A stretch of 64,000 nucleotides of DNA from Isoetes taiwanensis (GCA_021234155.1 JAJEKV010000060.1:6534323-6598322); one strand, 5' to 3'; numbered from the stretch's first letter, positions 48,372 through 60,772 are shown. The notes: generated by a model from the sequence alone, not told the origin. Numbers and translations: made by a program.

Positions 48372-50313
48372 AATAAGAATAAGAATAAGAATAAGAATAG
48401 TTTTTTATCGTCCACTGAGACCAATCGGCCTATGGGACCTGGGAAGGAGCGCTAAACAAACTTATTACTTGTCCGGGGTTAAAACCCCCCGGGAAGGGTT
48501 TTCGAGGGAAAAACCGTGGCGATAATAAGAATCTTTGTCAAACCGCATAAATATACATCATCATGAAATAAATGTGTATGTACATGTCGCGTCGTGCTCG
48601 GAGGACATAGCTGATCTCGCATGTCCATGACCTCCTCGAAGGTATGATCCTAGCACCCGCACGGATGCCGTGCTCAATGTCACATGTAGCGGTGGCCGGG
48701 CGACCAACTCGCATAAGCGATTGAATTTGATCATATCTTTGGGCAACTTTGAAGGGTATGAGATTCATCCTCGATGACTCCCATTTGGCGGCATTGACAG
48801 AGCTCGCCCCGGCGTGGCTCACCAATCCATCGCCTGTCTCAATTCGAAGATGATGTGCCCCTCGTCGCGAATGGAGGCAATGAGTCTGCGTCTTTTCATG
48901 GGCAAGTGGGTGCGCGGGTAGCATTGTGGGCCCGATTCCAATGTGGGATTTATGTGGCGCCGGTAGTGTCTTGTCTTGACCTGTTCAAGGGCGCTGGCAT
49001 CCCAAAGCTTGCCGATGAAGCAAGCGTCAAGATATTGCCTCAAGCTATGGCGATCTGCCTCTGTTTGCACATGTATGCACTTTTGCTCTCGCACATTCCA
49101 TCTAGCCATCCATTGAGCTCTCTTTTTCCCTCCGGCCAGGCCTTGAGGCGCTGTGGCCCCATTGCCATGATATAAGCTAGTTTTGGGAGACGAGCATCGC
49201 CCATGTTGACCACCTTCCTGAAAATAGACAATGTGGCGATCAAGGGCCAGCCCCTCAAGAGGCAAGAATCCTTTCCTCGCAAAGAGAATTTGATATGGGA
49301 CTGTGGACTTCACCCCTAGTGCTCGTACCAAGAAGGCTTTCACGCGACCGCTCCAAGTCATTCCAAGTAGCCAGGGATACTCATGGGCCCCATACTTCAA
49401 CCCCGTATAAAAGCAATGTGCTCCACTAAGACTTTGAACAGGTGTGACCTGATGGGTCCAATCATACAACTCGCTCTATGACTATTGTTTTGCATTGCAT
49501 ATAGTGCTTTCCACCGTAACTTCGTGAGCCGTATGGATGTGTCCCAAAGGCATAGTAGACGGAAACTCCACTCCCAAATATTTGTATGTGGATGCTACTT
49601 CCACATTCGCCTCGGTAATGGAAGGAGGGATCCCTACCGCCGTGGAAGATGATATGAAAACCACCTTAGTCTTGGCCAAGTTGACGCCAAGATATCGTAC
49701 CGCTTGACAAAATGTGTCCGTGGCATCGAGATGTTGTTGCATGTCCCGCTGGTGTGTAAGCTAGAGGTCCACATCATCAAGATATATTAACCGCTTGATG
49801 ATCGGTGGAGAATGTGAGCCCCGCCGCCCCATTATCAGTAAAGCCAGCTCTCCAATTGATCAATGTAAAGCCCAAACAATGTTGGGGAGAGGGCATCCCC
49901 GGCGAACCCCGATACTACTATCAAATGGTTGGCTTGTCACTGCAACCAACCGAGCATCTTTCATAAAGCTCGCACACCGCGATGCATTCGAAAAATACCG
50001 GAACCCCGCAAATGCAATCTTGCCCATAGTTTTTCCCGAGGCACAGTGTCAAATGCCTTTGCAAAATCCACGAAGCAACAATATAGATCTTGACGGCGGT
50101 TCCTACTGTCTTCAACCAGAGCTCGCAATGTGAAGATGTGGTCAATGGTTGAGTGTCGGGGTCTGAATCCTGCCTGGGTGAGGGCCCGTATCTCTGCTGC
50201 CTCTGCCCAGCCCGTCAACTGCTGCTCGAGAATCCCAGCAAGCAATTTTGCAAACACCGAACTGACCATGATTGTTCGGTAATTGGCTGGGCAGTGCGGG
50301 TCACCTGCCTTAT
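48372..50313 (-). mobile_element. LINE, 3' part, first copy
   Basis: A non-LTR retrotransposon that copies itself by target-primed reverse transcription. Read on the minus strand, 50269-49961 gives the RT region AGFRPRHSTIDHIFTLRALV, then DFAKAFDTVPREKLW. Near 49790-49765 is YLDDVDL with the two catalytic Asp. KTKVVFISS and YLGVEF follow (about 49690-49560), then a C-terminal region with SLRQYLDACFIGKLWD (49025-48970). Frames change several times. The 3' tail on this strand is a (CTTATT)-type repeat (48372-48399) instead of poly(A). The copy is cut at 50313 by the duplication boundary, so it lacks the endonuclease. Confidence 0.85.
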
Positions 50314-52155
50314 AGAAGTAATAAGTTTAGAAAATGCATGAGGACTTACATAATGGTAAAGAACACCCAAGAGACCAAAGGTCAGTTATTTAATTCATGT
50401 CTGCAAGACTTCAGGTGCTTTGTATGGTCTTGAAAAATGCTGGGCGGCCCATTCCCGCAAGGTAATACATTATTAAAACCATGACATAATAGTGCAATCT
50501 AGCCTATGTCTTCCAAATCTTCCTATGTTCTCTTTAGTCCGAGCCAAGCACATAATTTGGTCATGTGCAAAAGACCATCCCACCCAGTGGACCATTATGT
50601 TCAAAAGCATCAACATGAATATTGGGCCTTTCGCTACCTGAGCATGATATTCAAACATTGTAATGATAAGTCGGATCTGCAATTTTTAACCAGTCAATTA
50701 CCTTTATCTTGCCTAACCTGACTTATGCAACCAACATAGATGGAAATTCATAAATCTATGCAGACATATTCTTCCCCGATGTCAATCTATGCAGACATAT
50801 TCTTCCAAATATCCTTCTGTTTTGACAATTAAGGAGAAATCAAGGATACAATCTGACACATTGGCGTAATGCCATCTTGTAAAACCCTAGATTGTCGGCA
50901 AGGTCTCATGTTTTTTTTCCTTACAATTTTTAAGGTTAAAGACGGTGAAGAAAAATACAGCAATTGCCAGGGTTTGACGTTTTCCATACATTCGGTAAAG
51001 ATCATTAAATAAAATAACAAAAACTGCCTAAAACTATCTCGACTACTATAGCTAAAGCTTTGATAAGCGACGAGCAGCTTTTAAGGGTTCCAAAGCCAGC
51101 TATGGCGGCGGACGCTATCAAAATGTCTTTCAGGACAAAAGCAACAAAGCAATGGGACGGATTGTTGTTATCTTTCACGAATGGTCGCGATCAATGCCTC
51201 GGTGATGGAATCCTCGGTGATGAAATAGTATTTTACGTCCACTTGAGAATTAGTTGGTTACACAATTGGAGGCAATACGAGACAATTGAACTGACCTGAT
51301 GCCGGGATAATATCTTGTTCTAGCTCTAATTAGCTACTCTCAACTGGTTGATTAACTTAGGTAATGCATATACTATCTCTCTGCAACTTAAGTAACATTC
51401 CACGTGAATCTAAGCAGACATCTCATCAAATGTGTTTACGTTTTACTTCATTATTGATCAAATGGCAAATACATTCTCTTTATTGAAAAAAAATGGTGCA
51501 TGAAGCTTCATAGACAAAGTTGTATCACACTTTTACAATACATTTGCTTAGTAAGCAATGTCAGATGGAATGCTCTGCAATAACCTAGAGCATATATGCA
51601 AGCTAATGGAGAAGACAAGTCACTTCCACACTCATCACATCTCCACTCTCCTGCAACAAAAGAACTATCCATATTACTTGTCGTGGTAACACTATGGCAC
51701 TGATCCTTAGCAGGGCGTCTTGTTAATTTTTAAAACCACATTTTGGAATGATTTGATAAGATTTATATTGGCATATCTAAGAAGCTTCTTAGCTTAAGAG
51801 TACTACTATTGACACCCAAGTTTTATGGTGAGAAGATGATTTGCTGGGGTTGTTTGAGTTTCCGTTGCAAGCCAGAATAAACTGTTGCATATCAATACAT
51901 GGATTTGTATGACTAAAACTTTCTCATAAAAGATTTAGGAGATTGGAAATAGGAGGTTAGCATCTTTGTCTTGCCTTCGAATCGCTAGAACGTGAGTCTG
52001 AAAAGTGGCAAGTTCTATCTCCATAATTATCAACTTCTCCTTTCACCTCTTAGCTAAAAGAATTTTGCATTTGATAACAAATGTACATATTTGACAAAGG
52101 CCAATCAAGTTTCCTATAAAGCTTAAAATATTCAGCATGAATATGTGTCTATTAT

Positions 52156-55060
52156 AAATAAGAATAAGAATAAGAATAAGAATAGTTTTTTATCGTCCAC
52201 TGAGACCAATCGGCCTATGGGACCCAGAAGGAGCGCAGCAAACTTATTACTGTCCGGGTTAAAAAACCCCCGCCCCGAAGGGTTTTCGAGGGAAAAACCG
52301 TGGCAGTAATAAGAATGCTGTCAAACTGTACAAATATACATCATCATGAAATAAATGTGTATGTACATGTCACGTGCGTGCCCGAGGACATAGCTGATCT
52401 CGCATGTCCATGACCTCCTGAAGGTATGATCCTAGCACCCGTACGGATGCCGTGCTCAATGTCACATGTAGCGGCTGGCCAGGCCTGACCAACTCCGCAT
52501 AGCGCATCCGAATTTGATCATATGCTGGGCAACTTTGAAGGGTATGAGATTCATCCTCGATGACTCCCATTTGGCAAAGATTGACAGAGCACAATCCGAC
52601 GTGGCTCACCAATCCATCTTTTGTCTCAATTCAAGATGATGTGCCCCTCGGCGAATGGAGGCAATGAGTCCGTCTTTTCATGGGCAAGTGGGTGCGCAGT
52701 AGCATTGTGGGCCTCGCTTCAATGTGGGATTTATGTGGCAACCGGTAGTGTCTTTGTCTTGACTGTTCAAGGGCGCTGGCATCCCAAAGCTTGCCGATGA
52801 AGCAAGCGTCAAGATATTGCCTCAAGCTATGGCTTATCCGCCTCTGTTTGCACATGTATGCACGTGTTCTCGCACATTCCATCTAGCCATCCATTGAGCT
52901 CTCTTTTCCCTCCAAAGCAGCCTTGAGGCGTTAGGCCCCATTGCCATGATATAAGCTAGTTTTGGGAGACGAGCATCGCCCATGTTGACCACCTTCCGAA
53001 AATAGACAATGTGGCGATCAAGGGCCGCCCTCAAGAGGCAAGGATCACATTTCCCCGCAGAGAATTTGATATGGGACTGTGGACTTCACCCTAGTGCTCG
53101 TACCAAGAAGGCTTTCTCACTGCTCCAAGTCATTCCAAGTAGCCGGGGATACTACTGGGCCCCATACTTCAACCCCGTGATAAAAGCACGGGCTCCACTA
53201 AGACTTTGAGCAGTGTGATCGATGGGTCCAATCATACAACTCCGCTCTATGACTATTGTTTTGCATTGCATATAGTGCTTTCCAGCCCGTAACTTCGTAG
53301 CCGTATGGATGTGTCCCGGTGCATAGTAGACGGAAACTCCACTCCCAAATATTTGTATGTGGATGCTACTTCCACATTCGCCCTCGGTAATGGAAGGAGG
53401 GGATCCCTACCGTCGTGAAGATGATATGAAAACCACCTTAGTCTTGGCCAAGTTGGCCATATCGGTCGCTTGACAAAATGTGTCCGGGGCATCGAGATGT
53501 TGTTGCATGTCCGCTGGTGTGTAAGTTAGAGGTCCACATCATCAAGATATATTAACCGCTTGATGATCCGGTGGAGAATGTGAGCCCCGCCGCCCCATTA
53601 TCGCAAAGCCAGCTCTCCAATTGATCAATGTAAAGCCCAAACAATGTTGGGGAGAGAGGGCATCCCCCGGTGAACCCAGATACTACTATCAAATGGTTGG
53701 CTTGTCACCGCGAACTCACCCAGCATCTTTCATAAAGCTCATACATTAATCGTGATTCTCGCAAATCTACCGGAACCCCGGTATTGCCGCAATCTTGCCC
53801 ATAGTTTTTCCCGAGGCACTGATGTCAAATGCCTTTGCAAAATCCACGAAGCAACAATATAGATCCCGACGGCGGTTCCTCGTCTTCAACCGAGCTCGCA
53901 ATGTGAAGATGTGGTCAATGGTTGAGTGTCCGGGTCGAATCCCCGCCTGGGTGAGGGCCCGTATCTCTCTTGCCCTTCCCCGGCCAAATCAAACCGCCGC
54001 TCGAGAATCCCCAAGCAATTTTGCAAACACCGAACCGACCATGATTGTTCGGTAATTGGCAAAGGCGGGTCACCGCTTTATAGATGGGAACAACTCGCTA
54101 TTGGTCCTTCGCGATCGGGAAGCCTTCCCGTAATGCCTTGTTGAACAAGGCGGTCAAGATCGGTATTATGGACGACCCTCACCACTTAAGCAATTCTCGC
54201 CGCATGCCATCAAGGTCAGGGCTTTCCCATTGGCAAGACGGCCAGAAGCCTTGTTCCACGCCCTGAACTGTGATTTCCAAAGACTGGGCCTTCTTAGGGG
54301 GGTAATCTTTGCATGTGCACCCCCGAGGGTCGATAGTCATTGCAAGTATTGCCTCCATCGCCGGGAGTGATGTTCCCAATGGTCAACATCGCTTTCTAAG
54401 AACCCTTCGCTGGAAAGGTCCGGGGTGACGTTCGTGAGATAAAACATTTCCCTTTGATGTGCCGCAATGTACCGGCTTTTTAGCTTTAAGGAAGACGCTG
54501 CATCGTCTCGACCGCATGTGGGCGTAAAGTGGTTCGTGGACTTGGCGGAGCCGCTTTTGTGTTCCTTTGCACTCGTGATCAAAACCATTGATTACGTGGG
54601 AAGGTTGTGTTCCGGAGGTCCGTCGGCGGGCTTTTATCCCAAAGCATCTCCGCCGCCAGCCCTAAGCACATCAGCCACCGGCCTACCTCGTTGCTCTAGT
54701 GTAGTATATTGCAAAATTTACGCCAGTCATCTATAAGCATCCGGGCATAAGCCCCCGCATGTTCATAATCCAATCGCGGTGAGGCATGTGAGGAGTCGGT
54801 GGGTACGGGGGTTCGCACAACCTGCCAAGCCAACTTCAAGTAAAGTGGTAAGTGGTCTGAGTCGATCTCTTCATCCCTATTAGTTGTTCTCACCTGGAAG
54901 TGCTTGACGACATGCATATCCTGCTCAGGCACCAGCACATAGTCCACCACACTAGATCCTCCCCCCTGGTTTTCCTGTCTACAAGTGCTCTTGCGGGTGG
55001 ACGGCCACTGTGCCAGTCCATTGCAGATTACCAGGTCAAAGATACCACAGAGCAAAAGCA
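52156..55060 (-). mobile_element. LINE, second and longer copy
   Basis: The same LINE with the same (AATAAG)4 tail (52156-52183). From right to left on the minus strand: the end of an APE-type endonuclease (GGSSVVDYVLVPEQ, then DSDHLPLYLKL with the conserved Ser-Asp-His, about 54960-54830), a linker, the RT (about 54050-53400) and the C-terminal domain with CSVNLCQMGVIEDESHTLQSC (about 52600-52540), a Cys/His pattern typical of plant LINE ends. It is 5'-truncated: at about 55060 it meets the same arm sequence (aagaggatctacatg) that its 3' side interrupted, so the insertion point is visible on both sides. Many one- to three-base differences from the first copy break the frames. Confidence 0.85.
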
Positions 55061-55109
55061 TAAAAGAGGATCTACATGTTGCAGCCCCAGAAAATGTCAT
55101 TTATGGTTT

Positions 55110-55510
55110 TACCTGTGTGTGGTAGTGCTCTGTTTTGGGCTTTGCAAGAGTGGGCACATCCCACAGAGAGGCAGCAAAGCGTGCATTCAAATGCAGCTCC
55201 CGCTTTGCGATATCCGACATATCCACAATGCGTTGATAGTCTATGGACCATCGTGCGAACCATCCCCTACAATGCTCTTGCCATACTCTCTTCAGACGTT
55301 GTGGCCCTTATGCCAATAACAGAGCCCGGGGAGGAAGATGTTGTGCATCCATTTCGTCAACCTTATGGAAATACGCAAGGTGCCTGCGCATAGCAGAATG
55401 CTGCAGGGGCCAAAAGCTAGTCTCATACAGCAAAATTGGATAAGGCACCGTGTCCTTGACGCCTAGGCTGTATGTCAGGAAAGCCTTCTGCACTACTTGA
55501 ATCAGCATGA
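55110..55510 (-). mobile_element. Second, related LINE fragment
   Basis: On the minus strand 55508-55308 reads KAFLTYSLGVKDTVPYPILL, a diverged relative of the KAFLVRALGVKSTVPYQILF segment at about 49350. 55263-55080 encodes a Cys-rich stretch. It begins directly after the arm sequence that flanks the longer LINE (ggttttac at about 55112), so a different LINE lies next to the first. Confidence 0.7.
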
Positions 55511-56300
55511 TTTTATTTCAGTGATTTGTTGGCGAAAATCAAATCCACAAATCAGTACATGTTAGTGGGTTCAAAAGTTTACAAACCATATCTAGTTATG
55601 TAATATCATCAATATATTTTTCTAGGGTAATAAACCAATATTGTTTTGTGAGATAGTATTGAAACACGGTAATTTCTATTAGTCTTTGTAACAACTTAAA
55701 ATATATGATATATACTAATGTTTAGTACGTCAAGTTTAGTGTTCTGATATTTGATCACATCTCTCGTCCTCAGTATATTGCCATGATAAGTTAAAGTGCA
55801 TAATCATCATGATACTTTATAGTGATAAATCGTTAACAAACAATGTGGTAAATGTACTTGGTTTAAATATGCTAATATATCTTTTTCTACCATATTTTTT
55901 TATGGTACAAAACTTGATCATTTTACCTAGCTTTACTTAGCCTTTCTAACAACTAAGAACTGTATGATATATAATAATGCTTAGTATATAGAATTTTGTA
56001 AAATGGTATTTAATCATATTTATCTTTTCGATATGTTGACTTGGTAAATTATTCGTATATTTCATAGTAATTAATCAATACACAACATGGCAAATTGATA
56101 TAGTTTAAATTTGCTAATGCGATTTTTGTTTTCGATTATTTTATGTAATTAATCGATCGACTTTGCAACGTTGTAAATAGAACTGATTGCTATGATATCT
56201 AATAGTGCTTCGTTGTAAATAGAACTGATTGCTATGATATCTAATAGTGCTTCATGTGTAAAGTTTAGTGATTGTATGTTCGTGCGCGAGGGTTAAAAAT
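55511..56300. repeat. AT-rich degenerate tandem repeats
   Basis: Blocks of about 180 bp recur loosely (ggtttaaatatgctaat, tagtttaaatttgctaatg, aataatgcttagta). A perfect 42 bp tandem duplication, cgttgtaaatagaactgatt..., lies at 56169-56252. No gene. Confidence 0.7.
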
Positions 56301-56880
56301 CAAAACTCATACGAAAAAGAGGCAAGTAAACCCACAAACTAGAATTCCAAAATAACCACTATAATAAAAAGACTTAGAACTATATATAGGGTCCAGAGAA
56401 AAATTAGGAGAAAGAAACTGCAGTTGGGAGAAAGCTGTGGGATTTGAACCCACAAAACCAAAAAAGCCTCAAAAAATTATCTTCCACCATTCAAGATGTA
56501 TTTACCCTCCTAAAAGAGTAGGAATCAAGGAATCAAAACAAACTACAAAGTGATATATTCTCACATACCATCTGTCAGTATTCAACGATTCTATGATGGA
56601 GAGTTTTTATACCTGAAATTGAACCAGTTGAGGAGTGTTCAATGATTTGATGACGGAGAATTTTTATACCTGAAATTGAACCAGTTGAGGAATGTATAGC
56701 AATCCAGGACATGAAACTTCTTACTTTGGTACATGGAAACACACTCTAACATACCATCTGTTGAGCCAATAAGATATCAGTATTGAAAGATCTAATGCCG
56801 AATGTTTATACCTGAAATTAAATCAGTAGACAGTGTTGAGAGTAGTGTTCTTCAAAGTGTTTGTTTCTGGACAAGTGATA
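56301..56880. other. Spacer with short duplications
   Basis: atacctgaaattgaaccagttgagg-type segments occur three times (about 56610, 56665, 56810). No gene is supported on the plus strand; it may hold the 3' end of the minus-strand gene to the right. Confidence 0.4.
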
Positions 56881-57740
56881 TTGTCAAAGAATCATCAAGT
56901 TTGTTTGATGTTCTCTCACCTATAAGTCAGCAACGAAGAATGAGTTTCAATGAGCGTGCCTTAGGAACCTCAATTGGGACACCAGTGCTGACTCCATCAG
57001 ATATTGCATCAACATAAGCTTGTTTCTTTTGCCTGATGTTGTCACTTCCGCATGGAAACTCATGCCCACAGCATCAACAAACTGCAATTTAGAAGCACAG
57101 AACACAACGGTCACATTAGCACTAGATTTGTTGAAAAAGAGCAACTTTCGGCCATCAAATCTACTAGATTAGAAGAAGTCTGCCCACCAGAGTTCATTCC
57201 AGAAACAGCAACAACTTGTGCAATTCCAATATTGCCGTAGTAGTCAGCTAAGCCTTTATGCTAAGCTGCCATTCAAAATAGACAATAAGATCAAACTCAA
57301 AATTGCAGAATCCACTAACCCAGACTGGCCTTGAGATTCCGAAGATGATTTGCGCAGGACAGGCGACCGGAAGGGTTCCCTCCATATTCTGCCATGCTGC
57401 CACCATAGACACCGTCCTCATAATTGAATCCAATAGTTTCCCATTTGTACTACAGATTCATTTATCTTAGAACCCAGGGAAGACTGGCAATGCAAAAAAA
57501 ATTTTGGGGCCTGCCTCAAGAGTCTATTCTTGAGAGATAGGGCCTTTGCTCTTTAGCTTCAGATGCCATTTAATGAATCCCTTGCATTTTTAACAGATCA
57601 GTGAAGCGAAGAAAGCAAAAGCAGAAACAAAAAGCAAGGGCCATATACCTTGAAATGCTAGAAGAAAGAAGAAATTGTGGATGATCGCCAAGGTCTCGAA
57701 AAGCAAATCGCCATGGTTAGACAGCTCCATTGCAAATATG
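56881..57740 (-). CDS. Unrecognised multi-exon gene (tentative)
   Basis: Minus-strand stretches look like exons bounded by splice signals. One starts MELSNHGDLLFETLAIIHNF (57731) and runs to a GTATAT donor near 57650. A second (about 57425-57320) reads NYEDGVYGGSMAEYGG, then GRLSCANHLRNLKASLG, up to a GTTAGT donor. A third (about 57245-57150) reads GNIGIAQVVAVSGMNSGG. A fourth (about 57040-56950) reads KKQAYVDAISDGVSTGV, then PIEVPKARSLKLI. The peptides are protein-like but no family is recognised, and I cannot fix the exact joins. The GC-rich stretch to the right (57740-58000) would be its promoter side. Confidence 0.4.
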
Positions 57741-58918
57741 GCCGAAAAAGAATGGAAACCTAGAGCGACATGTATTCCGGCGGTATGGGACGCAATCTGA
57801 AGCTCGAATTGCAGTATCAAGCTTTTAGAATGAAAATTTCCTCTATTTTAGAAAAGCTCTTCCCTGGTCGCCATGGCTATGGCGTTGCCTGTAAAAGCGA
57901 AAACGAGTTTGAATTTTGGAACTCGAATCATTTCGGTCGGTCTGTACATGCCAGCAGGTCCTCCGCTCCAACGCTCCAGATGTTGCCGTTACCTAGACTG
58001 CATTCTACTCTTTTATTATTGCACACAAAGAGCGGCGCTCTTTGATTAGTGCTGGCCGCCTTGTATTTTGTAGTAAGCTTGCTTAAGTTTTTCATTCCTT
58101 ATCGCGTTTTTTAATATTTTTTATTTTTGACCATTGATTTTTGAAATATTCTCTGTTCTTGCCAAATCAACGGCCATTAAATTTTTAGCCAATAATTCGC
58201 CCGCCATTTCCAATGGTCCAAACGCCACACATGGTTAGAAGATTAAAAAAAAAAATGCCACACATCATCCTAGCCGGAGCATGCTGGATGAAGCTGGATC
58301 ACATCGACTGCATGAAGCCAATCTCTGCCCCAAATCCGGCTACTCCAGCAAATATACACCACACCTTCAAGCTCCAAGTGCGCACCAAGTCCCGCTCCCC
58401 CCGCTTCGCTCCCCCGCCGAAACCCCCGCTGCGAAAACCCCGCCAAAACCCCTGGCTTTAAAACCCTTGCTGCGAAAACCACGCTTGCCTGCCTTTCCGG
58501 CCCAGCCGATTCACGGGATCCACCAACAGCCTTGCCTTGCCTTGCCTGCCTTGCCTTGCCAGACTGCCTTGCCTTGCCAACAGCGATCACAGTCCTGTAC
58601 TATCACCAACAAGGCCGCCCTTGTATTATTAGCAGCCCTATCTGATCTTCAAGTGAAGCAAACTCTGCCCAGAAGGCCGCACCACCCGGATCCCTACCAA
58701 AAGAAGAAATAGGCGTCCATCCTTATCCTTCCATTCTTGTACCATGCATAGAACCAAAGGGAGAAAAAATTCCATCCTGAGCCGATTTTGGTGGCCAACA
58801 AGCACCTCAAGTCACTCAAAAAGTACTGTTTCACTACGATTTTGCATACAATACATGACGAAATCTAGGCAAAACCATGCGCGAGATACCCTCCCCTGGT
58901 TCGAGGGTTTGCTCCATA
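57741..58918. other. Spacer with CCTTG-rich stretch
   Basis: No supported gene. 58525-58580 is made of ccttg/ttgcc repeats, and the Pro- and Lys-rich open frames across it (58213-58712) look like composition effects. Confidence 0.5.
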
Positions 58919-59118
58919 GCCGGATCCAGATCTTAGAAGAAGGAAGCAGAGGTGTCGGATCCAGATCTTAGAAGAGGGAAGGCCGGATATTAGAAGCAGG
59001 AACCAGGGCCAGATATTGAAGAGGGAAGGCCAGGGCCGGATATTGAAGAGGAAAGGCCGAATCTTAGCACATAAGAGCTAATCTTAGAATCAAAAGGCCG
59101 GATCTTAGAACAGAAGGG
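58919..59118. repeat. Degenerate ggccggatcttagaa repeats
   Basis: About seven loose units of 20-35 bp built on ggccggat(c/a)ttagaa lead up to the LTR. The last units carry aatctta(g/t). The array ends 7 bases before the LTR start. Confidence 0.8.
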
Positions 59119-59125
59119 TTAATCT

Positions 59126-60758
59126 TGTGACGTTCCACGTATTTATACGGTATACGTATAAATATATTGACATGTCACCCAATATAGATACGCCACCATG
59201 GGGTATGGTAACCTAGGGGGTTGACCTAAAAGGGATTAAATTGGCTATGCTAATTTAATTGGAAAGATAATAACCTATATTTGAGGGATTATTATTTTGA
59301 AAAGGATAATTAAGCTAATTATCCTTTGGGAAGGCACCACCTGGCCAAACTCGATTGGCCAGCATGGTAAATGCTATTTTGGACCACCAAGGTGGATCAC
59401 CACCCCCATATCCACCATAATCGACCTGAGCTGAGCGCCTACCTTGTGACCAGCTGAGCGCCATCTTGCCCAAGTATTTGCACCTGTGTGAACCAGAGTT
59501 GAGCATCGAGTTCCAGAAGGATGGAGGCACCAAACGATAACGGCTCATGCCGGAATTCAGGTGGGTGGCTAGAGTAGTTTGTCAATTCTAGGGTAGCGCC
59601 CCTGTTGGGCACCTGTTGTGTTGTTTTGTGTGTTTTCTCTGTGTTTTGGTGGTAGGAATTAACCCTTGGTTGTAAAGGTAAGTTCTCTTTATATTTTGAT
59701 TCTGGTTTTTGCTCTCAAAGGATGGATTGATAGTTCTTTGCTTAGTTAGCACTCCAGAGATGGGGGATTACGGGGGGTAGAGACCTCTGAGCTCATAGAC
59801 TGTAGTATGCTCCTAGATAGAGCCCTGTATTATCCCAATATTGCGGCCTGTGTACAAGAGACCACCGGGTCATAGATGCTATGGATTGGCTTAGCACCAG
59901 AGAAGGGACACAGTGGTGAAGTGGGGGTGAGGTCTTGCACGAACATAAAAAGCTCCTGAGACTCCTACAGTGGGCTAGGCCTGATAGCCGATCACGTAGA
60001 GGGCCGAGTATGGGTCTGACACTCCCTGGGTGTAGAGGTGTGATCTGTATGGAGCATCTTGCACTTTGAGTAGATTTAGGGTGAGTAAGTCGGGTACGGA
60101 TGCGGGGGTCGCTGATGCGGCACGTATTCTCTAGCTCACCCATGGAACCACTGTGATCCTGGAAGGGGACGCTTCCCTGACCTGCCTCATCGGACCGGGG
60201 CGTCATGAACCCTGGAGTAGGCTCAGCAGGGTGATACCTTGAGCCTGCGTCTCCAGAAGGCTATAGCGAAGCCATAGCATGATTCGACTCATCTGCAAAG
60301 TGTGCACAGGAGGGGCGGATGGAGTGGACAACCCTAGCCGATGTTCTATGCCAGCCAACGCCATGTCAAGATTCGGTCTGCTGACCTCTTGAGACCTAGC
60401 CGTCAGTCGATCCTCACTGGAGTCATGAGCCGGGGTAGAACCATGGGTTTGGGGTGTTTTCCTAGGATTAGATGCATATTCTTTGCCGTTGGTATTTGGA
60501 TGGATGAACCACCCTTCGTGGTGGCTATTTATATGTGATTTATGCTGTGTGCTAACCCTTGTATTCATGCTTCCGCGACGTAGGAGCCCCATTGAAGGCG
60601 TGGGCCGAATGACCTCTCTGTGTCCTTCACTTGAGCACCTTCTTATAGATGGCCCAAGTTAGACGGAGGGCCCTGCTCATGGTGAGTTGGTCGCCATGGG
60701 AGGGGAAAGTCCCCGTATGTATACGTCCGAGTGTCGTATATGTTCAGGGAGCGTCACA
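59126..60758 (+). repeat. 5' LTR (1,633 bp), TGTGAC...GTCACA
   Basis: Both ends carry the same 6 bp terminal inverted repeat as the LTR at 8468-10030. Shared inner blocks include tgtgtacaagag (about 59850) and tggagtggacaaccct (about 60324-60339), in the same order. Near the start is a palindromic tatacggtatacgtata. The CAG and CTG triplets inside are mostly regular, in contrast to the body of the first element. Confidence 0.9.
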
Positions 60759-60759
60759 G

Positions 60760-60772
60760 TGGTATCAGAGCC
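60760..60772 (+). promoter_or_regulatory. Primer-binding site (initiator Met-tRNA)
   Basis: tggtatcagagcc is the standard plant LTR-element site complementary to the 3' end of initiator Met-tRNA, 1 base after the LTR end. Just after it, gatttcg and cgaaatc form a 7 bp stem. Confidence 0.95.

Larger units (their letters stand above)
46523..54080. repeat. Tandem duplication, two 3.8 kb units
   Basis: The sequence starting agaagtaataagtttag at 46523 starts again at 50314, a period of 3,791. Each unit contains AT-rich spacer, the recurring PKPAMAADA block, a copy of the inverted-repeat arm (47443-48371, 51225-52155) and the 3' part of a LINE on the minus strand. The first unit breaks inside the LINE at about 50313. 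The second runs on into the rest of the LINE, so the duplication happened after the LINE had inserted. Short cacctg at both junctions is possible microhomology. The two units now differ mostly in the LINE part. Confidence 0.85.

Noticed and set aside
56435-56465. tRNA gene on the minus strand (T-arm-like tgggatttgaaccca)
   Set aside because: Only the T-arm-like palindrome is present. No acceptor stem, D-arm or anticodon arm can be folded around it.
58213-58712. Proline/lysine-rich overlapping ORFs
   Set aside because: They overlap a CCTTG-type low-complexity tract on both strands, with no domain and no promoter signal.
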